A stretch of 64,000 bases of DNA from UBA7803 sp963822255 (GTDB lineage: Bacteria; Pseudomonadota; Gammaproteobacteria; Pseudomonadales; Azotimanducaceae), in NCBI GenBank assembly GCA_963822255.1, contig CAWGGV010000008.1, forward strand, positions 930,001-994,000. The letters run 5' to 3'. Each line of letters starts with the position of its first letter. Position 1 is the first letter of the stretch. Below the pieces are notes generated by a model. That model saw only the letters and a program-made list of their open reading frames with translations. It was not told where the DNA came from and made no database searches. This document shows positions 42,573-52,500 of the stretch, one piece after another. Made by a program: the position numbers and the translations under genes.

Positions 42573-44456
42573 GTGGATAACTACGACGACGACAACTTCG
42601 ACGACGGCTTCGACGAGGAGGCTCTGGCCTCGCGAATCAACGCGGCGCTGTGGAAGAAGCTGTTCGCCTACGCGCGACGCTACCCGCGTGAGCTCGCGCT
42701 GCTGGGTGGCTGCGCCTTCGTCACCGCCTGCTGCGAGGTAACGTTCCCGCTCATCACCCGCGGGGTGGTGGATCAGGTGGAACGGCTGGGCGTCGGTGCG
42801 AGCCTGACGCCGTGGATGCTCGGCTACCTGGCGTGCACGCTCACCATCGCCACGTCCATCGGCACGTTCATCTGGATGGGGGGCAAGATCCGCACCCACG
42901 TCAGCCATGACATCCGCCGCGACGGTTTCGCGAACCTGCAGCGCCTGTCGTTCTCGTTCTACGACTACCGGCCCGTCGGCTGGCTGATGGCGCGTATGAC
43001 GTCCGACTGCGACCGGCTGTCCAACATCCTGGCGTGGGGCTTCCTGGATCTCGTCTGGGGCAGCACCATGATGCTCGGCATCGCCGTCGCCATGCTGGTC
43101 ATGAGCCCGAAGCTGGCGCTGGCCGTGCTCGCCATCATGCCGGCTCTGGCGTGGGTCTCGTCCCGCTTCCAGCGGCGCATCCTCTCCAGCGCGCGACTGG
43201 TGCGCAAGACCAACAGCCGCATCACGGCGTCGTACAACGAGGCCATCATGGGGGTGCTCACCAGCAAGGCGTTCGTGCGCGAGCAGCCGAACCTGGACGA
43301 GTTCCGCCACCTCACCGGCACCATGTACGGCTCGTCGGTGCTGAACATGACCCAGGCCGCCGTGTACGTACCCATCGTCATAACGCTGGCGAGCCTGGCC
43401 TCCGGTCTCGCCCTCGCCATCGGCGGTTTCGATCTGCTCGGCGGGGTGATCAGCGCGGGCACCCTGGTGGCGTTCATGGCCTATACCCGGCATTTCTTCG
43501 ACCCCGTCGAGCAGCTCGGCCACTGGTTCGCCGAGATGCAGATGGCGCAGGCTTCAGCCGAGCGGATCATCAGCTTGATCGAGGCGCAGCCGGAGATTCA
43601 GGACTCCGCCGACGTACGCCGGGCGATGGCCCACCGGTCCCGTGGCGGCGGCGAACCCGACCTAGCGCCGGACGGCGGCGGGGAGCGCATCGAGCGCATC
43701 GACCTCGAACACGTGAGCTTCGCCTACGATCCGGCGCGGCCCGTGCTGAAGGACGTCAACCTCACCGTGCATCGCGGCGAGACCATCGCCATCGTCGGCC
43801 CCACCGGCGGCGGCAAGAGCACCCTGGTGAACCTGATCTGCCGGTTCTACGAGCCGACGGGCGGCCGGGTGCTGATCGACGGCGCGGACTACCGCGGCCG
43901 AAGCCTGCACTGGCTGCAGTCGAACCTGGGAATGGTGCTGCAGAGCGCCCACGTGTTCAGCGGCTCCATCCGCGACAACATCCGCTACGGCGACCTCGAG
44001 GCCAGTGACCGGGAGGTGGAGCAGGCGGCGCGCCTCGCCGGTGCCCACGCGTTCGTCGAGCAGATGGAGCACGGCTACGACACCGAGGTCGGTGAAGGCG
44101 GCAGCCGCCTGTCGGCAGGGCAGAAGCAGCTGATCTCGTTCGCGCGGGCGATTCTCGCGGACCCGCAGATCCTGGTGATGGACGAGGCCACCTCGTCGGT
44201 GGACACCGAGACGGAGCAGCGCATCCAGCAGGGGCTCGCCAACGTGCTGCACGGACGCATCGCCTTCGTCATCGCTCACCGGCTCTCGACGATCAGGAAC
44301 GCCAGCCGCATCGTCGTGGTGGAGGACGGCCGGATCTCCGAGTCGGGTAGCCACGAGGCGCTGATGGCAGCACGCGGCCACTACTTCGAGCTGTACCGGC
44401 AACAGAGCCTGCAGGAATCGAGCGCGCGTCTGGGGACGGTCTCCGTGGGGAGTTGA
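42573..44456 (+). CDS. ABC exporter half-transporter, catalytic subunit
   Basis: A 627-residue half-transporter starting at GTG with a very acidic tail, DNYDDDNFDDGFDEEA. Six helices precede a nucleotide-binding domain with Walker A GPTGGGKST (409-417), a variant signature LSAGQ (513-517) and Walker B ILVMDEATSSVD with the catalytic Glu538. The variant signature here faces the partner's Walker A, so one composite ATP site is weak and one is competent, as in LmrCD or TM287/288. It works in the inner membrane as a pair with the preceding product. Confidence 0.9.
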   Translation: MDNYDDDNFDDGFDEEALASRINAALWKKLFAYARRYPRELALLGGCAFVTACCEVTFPLITRGVVDQVERLGVGASLTPWMLGYLACTLTIATSIGTFIWMGGKIRTHVSHDIRRDGFANLQRLSFSFYDYRPVGWLMARMTSDCDRLSNILAWGFLDLVWGSTMMLGIAVAMLVMSPKLALAVLAIMPALAWVSSRFQRRILSSARLVRKTNSRITASYNEAIMGVLTSKAFVREQPNLDEFRHLTGTMYGSSVLNMTQAAVYVPIVITLASLASGLALAIGGFDLLGGVISAGTLVAFMAYTRHFFDPVEQLGHWFAEMQMAQASAERIISLIEAQPEIQDSADVRRAMAHRSRGGGEPDLAPDGGGERIERIDLEHVSFAYDPARPVLKDVNLTVHRGETIAIVGPTGGGKSTLVNLICRFYEPTGGRVLIDGADYRGRSLHWLQSNLGMVLQSAHVFSGSIRDNIRYGDLEASDREVEQAARLAGAHAFVEQMEHGYDTEVGEGGSRLSAGQKQLISFARAILADPQILVMDEATSSVDTETEQRIQQGLANVLHGRIAFVIAHRLSTIRNASRIVVVEDGRISESGSHEALMAARGHYFELYRQQSLQESSARLGTVSVGS

Positions 44457-44648
44457 CGGCACGCGTCTGCCGGCCGCTCGGTTTCATGCTGTTGTTAACA
44501 AGTCATGAGCCGTTGGCGAACGCGCTGCCAGCCGCCAGCCGGAGTCTATGTAGCGAGGGTTTCCCTGGCACGAACCTTGCCCGAACCTTGCCATGGATGA
44601 TGGATGCCCACGGCAACAACCAGACAACAGAACGTAAGTACTTAGCAG

Positions 44649-45353
44649 ATGGAAACGCATTTTCACCCCGCCGGCTGGATCGAGACCGTCGGCTGGTTCA
44701 GCCTCGCCATTGCCTTCGCCAGCGCGCTGGTGATCGCCGTCGATATCTTCCTGCGCGGGTACCGCCAGAAGATGTGGATCATGAACCTGGTATATCCCAT
44801 CACCGCCCTCTACTGGGGCCCGGTGGCGCTGTGGTTCTACTTCTCCCATGGGCGGCGTAAGTCCCAGCCGGTGATCGAGCGCGCCGGCGAGCCCGACCCC
44901 GACCAGATGCCGCAATGGATCGTGCTGAGCAAAGCCGTCAGCCATTGCGGCGCGGGTTGCACCCTGGGCGACATCGCTGGCGAGTGGCTGGTGGCGACCC
45001 TCGGGCTCACCCTTGCCGGCAAGGCGTTGTTTGCCGATTTCGCGATGGATTTCGTCTGGGCGTGGACCCTTGGGATCATCTTCCAGTACTTCACCATCGT
45101 GCCGATGCGCGACGTCGGCAAGGTCCGTGGCATCTGGGCCGCCATCAAGGCGGACACCCTCTCCATCGTCGCGTTCCAGGCCGGCCTGTTCGGCGGCATG
45201 GCCATCTACCAGGAGCTGATCTTCGCGCCGGGCCTGGCCAAAGACACGGCGAGCTACTGGATGATGATGCAGCTGGCGATGATCCTCGGCTTCTTCACCG
45301 CTATGCCGGTGAACGCCTGGCTGATCCGGAAAGGAATGAAGGAAAAGATGTAG
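44649..45353 (+). CDS. DUF4396 membrane protein
   Basis: A 234-residue protein with about six membrane helices: WFSLAIAFASALVIAVDIFL first, MQLAMILGFFTAMPVNAWLI last. The DUF4396 hallmark SHCGAGCTLGDIAGEWLV lies near residues 98-115, with HCGAGC that could bind a metal such as copper. The function is unknown. No strong ribosome-binding site precedes ATG 44649. The 192-base gap before it has only a short TTGTTAACAA palindrome and a doubled CGAACCTTGCC; nothing else was seen. Confidence 0.8.
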   Translation: METHFHPAGWIETVGWFSLAIAFASALVIAVDIFLRGYRQKMWIMNLVYPITALYWGPVALWFYFSHGRRKSQPVIERAGEPDPDQMPQWIVLSKAVSHCGAGCTLGDIAGEWLVATLGLTLAGKALFADFAMDFVWAWTLGIIFQYFTIVPMRDVGKVRGIWAAIKADTLSIVAFQAGLFGGMAIYQELIFAPGLAKDTASYWMMMQLAMILGFFTAMPVNAWLIRKGMKEKM

Positions 45354-45371
45354 CCTGGCAAACGCGCGCTG

Positions 45372-45416
45372 GGAAGCGCGGCGCTCGGAAGCGCGGCGCT
45401 CGGAAGCGCGGCGCTC
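45372..45416. repeat. Three tandem 15-base repeats
   Basis: GGAAGCGCGGCGCTC is repeated three times exactly between two convergent genes; the last copy covers the first bases of the stop codon of the DUF523/DUF1722 gene. Each unit is partly self-complementary (GCGC-rich) and could pair in RNA. Confidence 0.85.
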
Positions 45417-46422
45417 AGAGCGGCCGTCGCAGACCGGAGTAGCCGGGATGGGGGTCGAGGTACACCTGATGACCCAGGTAAGGATCCGGGTGCTGCCGGA
45501 GGTGATGCTTGAGCAAGGTGATCGGCGCCAGCAACGGCAGCTCGCCGCGGCGGTAACCGTGAATCACTGCGTCGAGCTCCTGCCGGCTGGCGTTGTCCAG
45601 CTGGCGCTTGAAGTAACCCTGCAGGTGAGAGAGCACGTTGGCATGACCGCGCCGGCTCGCCGGCTGGGTCAGCCCCGCCATCAGCACCGCTTCGTAGTCG
45701 GACGCCTTGCCGTCCAGGTCGTCGGCCAGATGGGCGATCAGCCGCCCTGCCTGCTGATAGTGCGGGACGCTGTGGGCCATGAGCAGATACTTGTAACGGC
45801 TGTGGAACTCAACCAGCCGGCCCGCCGTGATGCCGGCCCGTTCCAGCGCCTGCCAATGGGCGCAGGCGAAGACCCGGGTGACGAAGTTCTCCCGCAGCAC
45901 CGGATCGTGCAGACGGCCGCTCTCCTCCACCGGCAGGTTGGGCAGGCTCGCCGCCACCGCGGCTGCGTAGGCGCCGCGACCGGTGCGAACGGGCGCGCCG
46001 GCTGCCTCGCCGACGGCTCGATCCGGATACACCTTCACCCGGAACAGCCCACAGCTCGGCGACCCTTTCATGAACACGTAGCCGGCCACGCGCGGCCGTG
46101 GCGCTGTGGCGTCGTCCAGCTGGGCGGCCTGCCGGCGGCCGTACTCCGCCAGCGCCTCGGTCACGTCCACCGCGGGGTCCTTCACGCCGCGTACCCGCGG
46201 CGCCGCCACGTCACCGACCAGGCGGATGGGCTCGCGGGGCGTGCCGAGCCCGATACCCACCTCCGGACAGATGCCCCGGTAATCGAACAGCCCCGACAGT
46301 GCCGCGTGGGGAAACGAGGACCGGGCGCTGCTGCCGTCGTAGCGCACCTCGCTGCCGAGCAGGCACTCGCTGATGGCCACAGGCAGCGGCGGCTCCGGGC
46401 GGGCGGGGAAGGCGTCAGCCAC
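45415..46422 (-). CDS. DUF523 and DUF1722 protein (YbgA-like)
   Basis: A 335-residue two-domain protein. The DUF523 part has ISECLLGSEVRYDGSSA, ICPEVGIGLGTPREPIRLV and FMKGSPSCGLFRVKVY with conserved cysteines. The DUF1722 part has FHSRYKYLLMAHSVPHYQQ and GYFKRQLDNASRQEL. Related proteins are called YbgA and are often near photolyase or redox genes; the reaction is not established. The gene starts with GTG inside the end of the dehydrogenase upstream (eight-base overlap), so it is translated with that operon. Confidence 0.85.
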   Translation of the reverse strand: MADAFPARPEPPLPVAISECLLGSEVRYDGSSARSSFPHAALSGLFDYRGICPEVGIGLGTPREPIRLVGDVAAPRVRGVKDPAVDVTEALAEYGRRQAAQLDDATAPRPRVAGYVFMKGSPSCGLFRVKVYPDRAVGEAAGAPVRTGRGAYAAAVAASLPNLPVEESGRLHDPVLRENFVTRVFACAHWQALERAGITAGRLVEFHSRYKYLLMAHSVPHYQQAGRLIAHLADDLDGKASDYEAVLMAGLTQPASRRGHANVLSHLQGYFKRQLDNASRQELDAVIHGYRRGELPLLAPITLLKHHLRQHPDPYLGHQVYLDPHPGYSGLRRPL

Positions 46423-47395
46423 GGGTGGCGAGGAATTCCCACGCCCGGTCGGCGCCCACGGCCGCCACGTAGCGGCCGAGCCGATGCTGCCAGAACGCCT
46501 CGTCGCCGTGCTCGTCCCGCCACGCCCACGCGCGCCGGGTGAAGTGGTGCAGCCGGTGCTCGTAGGTGTAGCCCATGGCGCCGTGCACCTGATGGGCGAT
46601 CTCGACGACGATGCCGGCCGCTTCGCCGACGCGGGCTTTGGCGGCCGCCACCTCGAGGGTCAGCCGCCGGGCGTCCTGCACCTCCCCGTCGCCGCCGAGC
46701 GCTTCCATTGCCGCATCCGCCGCGCGGCGGGCGGCGGCGGTTTCTCCCGCCATGACCGCCAGATTGTGCTGAATGGCCTGGAAGCGGCCGATGGGACGGC
46801 CGAACTGCTCCCGCTCACCCGCGTACTGGAGGGTCAGCTCCAGCAGCCGCTCGAGACATCCGGCCATGGCGACCGCCCGGGACAGGGCCAGATACGCGGC
46901 AGCGGGCTCGGCGACGGAGATCCACTCGGCCCCGGGCGGAACCTCCAGGCTGTCGCGGGGCTCTCCGGCGGCGTTGCTGCCCTGGGTGACGTCGGCGCGC
47001 GCCCGCGGCTCCACGATCACGTAGGCGTCGCGGGCGACGTCGAGACCGAGCACGATGTCCGCCTGGCGTGCCCACGGCGCTTCCACCACTCGGCCGCCGG
47101 ACACGGTGCCGATGGTGACGAAGCGGCTCGGTTCGGCGAGCCAGCGGTTGGCGAGCAGAACTTCCGCCAGGGGCAGGGGCACCGCGTGGCGGCCGGCGAG
47201 GCCGATGAGGGCGAACGCGTCCGCCAGCGCCATGCCGCTGTCGGGGAGCGCCAGCTCCAGGAAGCCGTTGTCGGCCAGGGCGCGCCACACGGCGGTGGGG
47301 AACTCCCCCCGCTCGGCAGCGTCCAGGGCGGCTTTGTCGCAGTGGTCGGCGAAGATCCGCTCTGCGGACTCCAGCAGCAGTCGATCGGTGTCCAT
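46415..47395 (-). CDS. Acyl-CoA dehydrogenase, small subunit-like
   Basis: A short 326-residue acyl-CoA dehydrogenase. It has an N-terminal helical domain, the weakened middle barrel with WISVAEPAAAYLAL, the helix REQFGRPIGRFQAIQHNLAVMA and HQVHGAMGYTYEHRLHHFTRR. The segment normally carrying EGT before the C-terminus is absent. Length and lack of a standard FAD/acyl site resemble the smaller partner of heterotetrameric enzymes such as FadE28 in actinobacterial steroid degradation. Its start overlaps the stop of the larger subunit (TGATG), supporting a complex. Confidence 0.82.
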   Translation of the reverse strand: MDTDRLLLESAERIFADHCDKAALDAAERGEFPTAVWRALADNGFLELALPDSGMALADAFALIGLAGRHAVPLPLAEVLLANRWLAEPSRFVTIGTVSGGRVVEAPWARQADIVLGLDVARDAYVIVEPRARADVTQGSNAAGEPRDSLEVPPGAEWISVAEPAAAYLALSRAVAMAGCLERLLELTLQYAGEREQFGRPIGRFQAIQHNLAVMAGETAAARRAADAAMEALGGDGEVQDARRLTLEVAAAKARVGEAAGIVVEIAHQVHGAMGYTYEHRLHHFTRRAWAWRDEHGDEAFWQHRLGRYVAAVGADRAWEFLATRG

Positions 47396-48537
47396 CAGCG
47401 CAGCCCCAGGCCCCGGGCGATCACCCCACGGAGGATCTCGCGGGTCCCGCCTCGAATGGTGAATGATGGCGACAGCAGCAGGGTATCGGTCAGCGCCTGC
47501 CGGAAGCGCCGGTAGTCGTCCCCCTGCCGCGCCGACTGCGGAACCGCCAGTCGCGCCACTTCCGGCAGCAGCTTCTCGAAGTCGTTGCCCAGGGACTTCA
47601 CCAGCGCCGCCTCCACGTCGGGGCTCTTGCCGCTCTCCAGCATGCCGGCCACCGAGATGGACATGCGCCGCAAGGTGAGGAAATGGGCGGCGAGACGGCC
47701 GATGGCCGTGGACAGCGGCGGCTCCGGTGCCTCGCCGGCCACCCGAACCAGCTCCACGAACACCCGGAATGCCGACAGGAAGCGTTCCGGGCCGCTGCGC
47801 TCGTAGGCGAGCTCGCTGGTCACCTGCTGCCAGCCGTTGCCGGGCTCGCCCACGACCCGGTCGTCGGGCACCACCACGTCGTCGAACACGACCTCGTTGA
47901 AATCCTCGCCGCCGGCCATGTTGCGGATGGGCCGCACCACGGCGCCGTCCGATTTCAGGTCGACGATGATCTGTGACAAGCCGGCGTGGCGGTTGTCCGA
48001 CGGCGGCTCGGTGCGGACCAGGGCGATCATGTAATGGTTGCGGTGCGCGTCGGTGGACCACAGTTTGGTGCCGTTGATGCACCAGCCGTCGTCGGTGCGT
48101 CGGGCCGTGGTGCGCACCGACGCCAGATCGGAACCGGTGCCCGGCTCGCTCATGCCGATGGAAAAGTAGCTTTCGCCGCGGGTGATCGGCGGCAGGTAGT
48201 GCTGGCGCTGCGCTTCGCTGCCGAACCGCAGGATCAGGTTGCCGCTCTGCCGGTCGGCGATCCAGTGGGCGCTCACCGGCGCCCCGGCCGCCAGCAACTC
48301 CTCGGTGACCACGTAGCGGTCGAAGAAGCTGCGCTCACCGCCGCCGTAGCGTTTCGGCCAGGTCATCCCGATCCAGCCCCGGGCGCCGAGCTTGCGGGAG
48401 AACACCGGGTCGTGGCCGGTGGTGAAATCGGAGTTGCGGTGGGTCAGGTGCTCCGCCTGGTCTCTCAGGAACTCACGCACCTCGGCGCGCAGCGCCACGG
48501 TCGACTCCGGCAGGGCCACACGATCGAACTCGAGCAC
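47395..48537 (-). CDS. Acyl-CoA dehydrogenase, large subunit-like
   Basis: A 380-residue member. It shows WIGMTWPKRYGGGERSFFDRYVVTEEL, SIGMSEPGTGSDLASVRTTA and WCINGTKLWSTDAHRNHYMI; the C-terminus reads FTIRGGTREILRGVIARGLGL, with glycine at the position of the normal catalytic glutamate. This pattern matches the FadE29-like partners of alpha2beta2 dehydrogenases, where the active site is shared with a second subunit. GTG 48537 was chosen as the first start giving the family N-terminus. Bulky acyl-CoA esters such as cyclic or steroid side-chain CoAs are possible substrates; that is inference. Confidence 0.82.
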   Translation of the reverse strand: MLEFDRVALPESTVALRAEVREFLRDQAEHLTHRNSDFTTGHDPVFSRKLGARGWIGMTWPKRYGGGERSFFDRYVVTEELLAAGAPVSAHWIADRQSGNLILRFGSEAQRQHYLPPITRGESYFSIGMSEPGTGSDLASVRTTARRTDDGWCINGTKLWSTDAHRNHYMIALVRTEPPSDNRHAGLSQIIVDLKSDGAVVRPIRNMAGGEDFNEVVFDDVVVPDDRVVGEPGNGWQQVTSELAYERSGPERFLSAFRVFVELVRVAGEAPEPPLSTAIGRLAAHFLTLRRMSISVAGMLESGKSPDVEAALVKSLGNDFEKLLPEVARLAVPQSARQGDDYRRFRQALTDTLLLSPSFTIRGGTREILRGVIARGLGLR

Positions 48538-48684
48538 GGGGGATGCTACTTCCAGCCGAAACGGGATGGCTAAGTTACTGAGCGGCCGGAGCCATTGCAA
48601 ATGGCCGCCGCTGCGGCCGGCTCGGGTCGTTGTCGGGCACCGGGGGGCTTCGTACACTGGCGGCCGGGAAACCGCCGCCAGACC

Positions 48685-49078
48685 ATGACCCAGTCTGAAC
48701 TTCAATCTCAACTCGCCAGCCACTTCGCGCCGCTGCTGGACGACCTGACCAGCCGCGCCGCGGTGGCCGAAGGCATCATCGACAAGGACCGCTACCGGAT
48801 CCTGGTCGGCACGCTCTGGGTCAACGTGGTGCTGGACCCGGCGGGCTGCGGCATCGGCGAGGAGCACCTGGAACCGCTGCACGACGTCGTGAACGGCCGT
48901 ATCGCCGCCGTGCTCGGCGCCGACGAGTCCCTCACCTCGTGCTTTCGCTACCTCAACGGCAAGCCGGGCGAGCAGGCGATGAAAGAAGCGAGGCTCACGG
49001 CCGAGCACCGGGACATGCTGCTGTACTTCGCCTCCATCATTCTCGATCCGGACGGCCACCGCCGGTGGATGGACGAGG

Positions 49079-49101
<23 letters not shown>
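48685..49101 (+). CDS. Conserved hypothetical protein
   Basis: A 138-residue acidic soluble protein starting MTQSELQSQLASHFAPLLDDL. Features include RILVGTLWVNVVLDPAGCGIGEEHLEPLHDVV and a C-terminal LTAEHRDMLLYFASIILDPDGHRRWM. I do not recognise the family. It has no signal peptide or membrane helix. Its 3' end overlaps the convergent YjbQ gene by 23 bases. The gene is supported by an intact frame, family-like amino acid use and its fit between neighbours. Confidence 0.6.
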
Positions 49102-49492
<391 letters not shown>

Positions 49493-49561
49493 GGACGACG
49501 TAGGCGCACGCGACGCCTACAGCATAGCCACCGCTGCGCAACGGACACAACAGCAGGCACT

Positions 49562-52500
49562 ATGAAGCATTACGAAGCGCGGCCATGGCTGGTGGCGCTG
49601 GGGACTCTCGCTTTGGCGCTCGCCGCGTGGAACGGCAGGTATACGGCCGTTTCGCTGCCGGCGGTTGGCGCCATGGTGCCGCTCCCGTGGCTGCTGCTGC
49701 CGCTGGCCGTCGCTGGCCTCCTCGCCCTGCTGGCCGCGACCGGGCGGCCGCGGCGCCTCGCGCCGAGCCGTCTCGTGGCACCGACCATCGACCACCAGCC
49801 GCCGCCGGTGTCGGCCGAAGAGGTGCAGCCAGCTGCGGACCCACCCGCGGAGATGGCAGCGGCACCTTCCGTGCCCGCGGCACCTTCGGTGCCCGCGGCA
49901 CCTTCGGTGCCGGAGGAGGTCGGCCATCTCGAGATCGAGCTCGACCCCCAATCGCGCATCACCCGCTGTGGCGGACCTGGCGCCACTGCTCTCGCCCCGG
50001 ACCCCGACAGTCTGCGCGGGATGAGCCTGCTCGAGCTGGTACCGTCGCGGATGCTGCCCATGCTGGTAGAGACGGTCCGGGCGGCCAGGGCGACCCCGGG
50101 AGAAGCCATGGGATTGCCGACGTTCCGCCTGCAGAGGCGCGACGGCAGCGCTCGCCCCGCGTGCGACCCGGTCCGCCGCACGCAACCACTCAAGCTCACC
50201 TTCACGGCCCGCGCGGACGGCAGCCTCCGCATCTGCGGGCGGGTGGCCGCCACGCCCTCGAGTCTGCAGGTGGGCTCTCCTGACGACCGGTTTTCACGGG
50301 TCTTTCACTCGAGCCCGGACGCCATCCTCATCATCCGCTACAGCGACGACACGGTCATCGACTTCAATGCCAGCTTCACTCGCCTGCTCGGTTTTTCCCG
50401 GGAGCTTGCGATCGGCCACCGCGCCAGCGATCTGGATCTGTGGGAGAGCGCGGACGCCCGCGAGTCGCTGATCGCCACATTCGCGCGGCAACGCAAAATC
50501 ACCGACGCGGAGGTCATGCTGAAGAGCGCCGATGGCCACATCGTGCCGGTGGAGATCTCCCTGCGCTTCATCGAGGTGGACGGCGATCTGTGCGTGCTCG
50601 GCATCGCGCGGGACATCAGCAAGCGGCTGGAGGCTGAGCTCGCCGCCCGCAGCAGCGAGGAGAAGTTCCGTCAGGTGTTCACCCGCAGCCCCGACGGGGT
50701 GCTGATCCTGCGCCGCCGGGACCTGGCGATCTGCGACGTGAATCCTGCCTTCCTGCGGGGGTCCGGCTTCACCGCCGAAGAGCTGATCGGCCGCCCCTTG
50801 AGCGCGCTCGAGGCGGTGACCAACGCCGGCAGTCTGCACCAGGTCATCGACGCCCTCTCGCGGGACGGACGGGTCGGCAATCGGGAGATGCGGCTCAGGA
50901 ACCTGAAGGGACGGGAGGTGACTGCCCTGGTCAGCGGAACCGCCACCGAAATCGACGGCGAGCCGAGCTTTCTGTGCATCGTCAAGGACATCACCGAGCT
51001 CCGCCATGCACAGGAGCAGCTCCGGCGCAGCGAAGAGCGCTTCCGCGGCGCGTTCGAGAACGCACCCATCGGCATCATGCTGCTGGACCCCCAGGGCCAC
51101 ATCTTCCAGGCCAACCGCTTCGCCACCGAGCTGCTTCACTATCCCGACCGCGCGCTCGACAACGTTCACGTCTCGCGGCTGGTGCCGAGGGATGATCGCG
51201 TGGACCTCAAAGAGCAGCTCGAGCGGCTGGTGCGCGGCAACGAGGTGGCCGTCCGCGGAGAGCGGCGCATGCTCTGCGCCGATGGCCTCGAGATCTGGAC
51301 CAACTGTCATATCGTGCTGCAGCGCACCGACCGCGACGAGCCGCTGTACAGCATCATGCAGGTGGCCGACATCACCGAAATGAAGACCAGCCAGCGGCGG
51401 ATGGAGCGGCTGGCGTTCTACGACACGCTCACCGAGCTCGCCAACCGGCGGCTGTTCAATGACCGGCTGCAGCAGGCGGTGGAGCACTGCCGCCGGCATC
51501 AGCTGAAGGCCGCGCTCCTGTACCTGGACCTCGACCAGTTCAAACGGGTCAACGACACCCTGGGCCACGAGTCGGGGGACGCGCTGCTGCGGGAAGTGGC
51601 GCGCCGCCTGCTCGACTGCGTGCGCAAGGAAGACACCGTCGGCCGGCCCGGCGGCGACGAGTTCACCATCCTGCTTTACGACGTGGAGGCCGCCAGCGAC
51701 GCCGGCCGGGTTGCCGAGAAGATCCTGCGCGAGCTGGAGCACCCCATCACCATCTCCGGGCACCAGCTGGTGGTCACCACCAGCATCGGTATCACGGTTA
51801 TCCCCGACGACGGCACCGAGCCCAACGCGCTGACCAAGAACGCCGACCTGGCGATGTACCGCGCCAAGGAGAAGGGCCGCAACAACTATCAGTTCTTCAG
51901 CGAAGAGCTCAACACCAATGCCGTGCATCGACTGCGCACCGAGTACGAGCTGCGCCGGGCCCTGGAACGCAGCGAGTTCGAGCTGTACTTTCAGCCCGCG
52001 GTGCGGATCACCGACCGCGCCATCGTGGGGGTGGAGTGCCTGCTGCGCTGGAACCATCCGGAACGGGGTGTGGTGACGCCGGACGAGTTCATCGAGATCG
52101 CCGAGGACACCGGCGCCATCGTCGAGATCGGCAACTGGGTGATCGAGGAGGCGTGTGCCGCCGGCCGGCTCATGGCCGACCAGCACGGCGCGCCGCTCAG
52201 CATTGCGGTCAACATCTCGCCCCGCCAGTTCCGCGACCCGCACCTGGTGACGACGATCCGCCAGAGCCTGCGCCGCGCCCACCTGAACCCGCAGCTGCTG
52301 GAGGTGGAGATCACCGAGACCATGCTCATGGAAGACGTAGAGGTGGCCGCCGGCATCGTCCAGCGTCTACACCAGCTCGGCATCCGCCTGGCCATCGACG
52401 ATTTCGGCACCGGCTATTCCTCGCTCAACTACCTGAAGAAGTTTCCGATCAGCACAGTGAAGGTCGACCGCACCTTCATCACCGACATTCCCCACAACAG

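Noticed and set aside
45358..45420. Possible factor-independent terminator in the 15-base repeats
   Set aside because: The units are GC-rich and can pair, but no T run follows on either strand.
50294..52282. 662-codon minus-strand frame opposite the GGDEF/EAL gene
   Set aside because: It is antisense to intact PAS, GGDEF and EAL motifs and has shadow-like composition.
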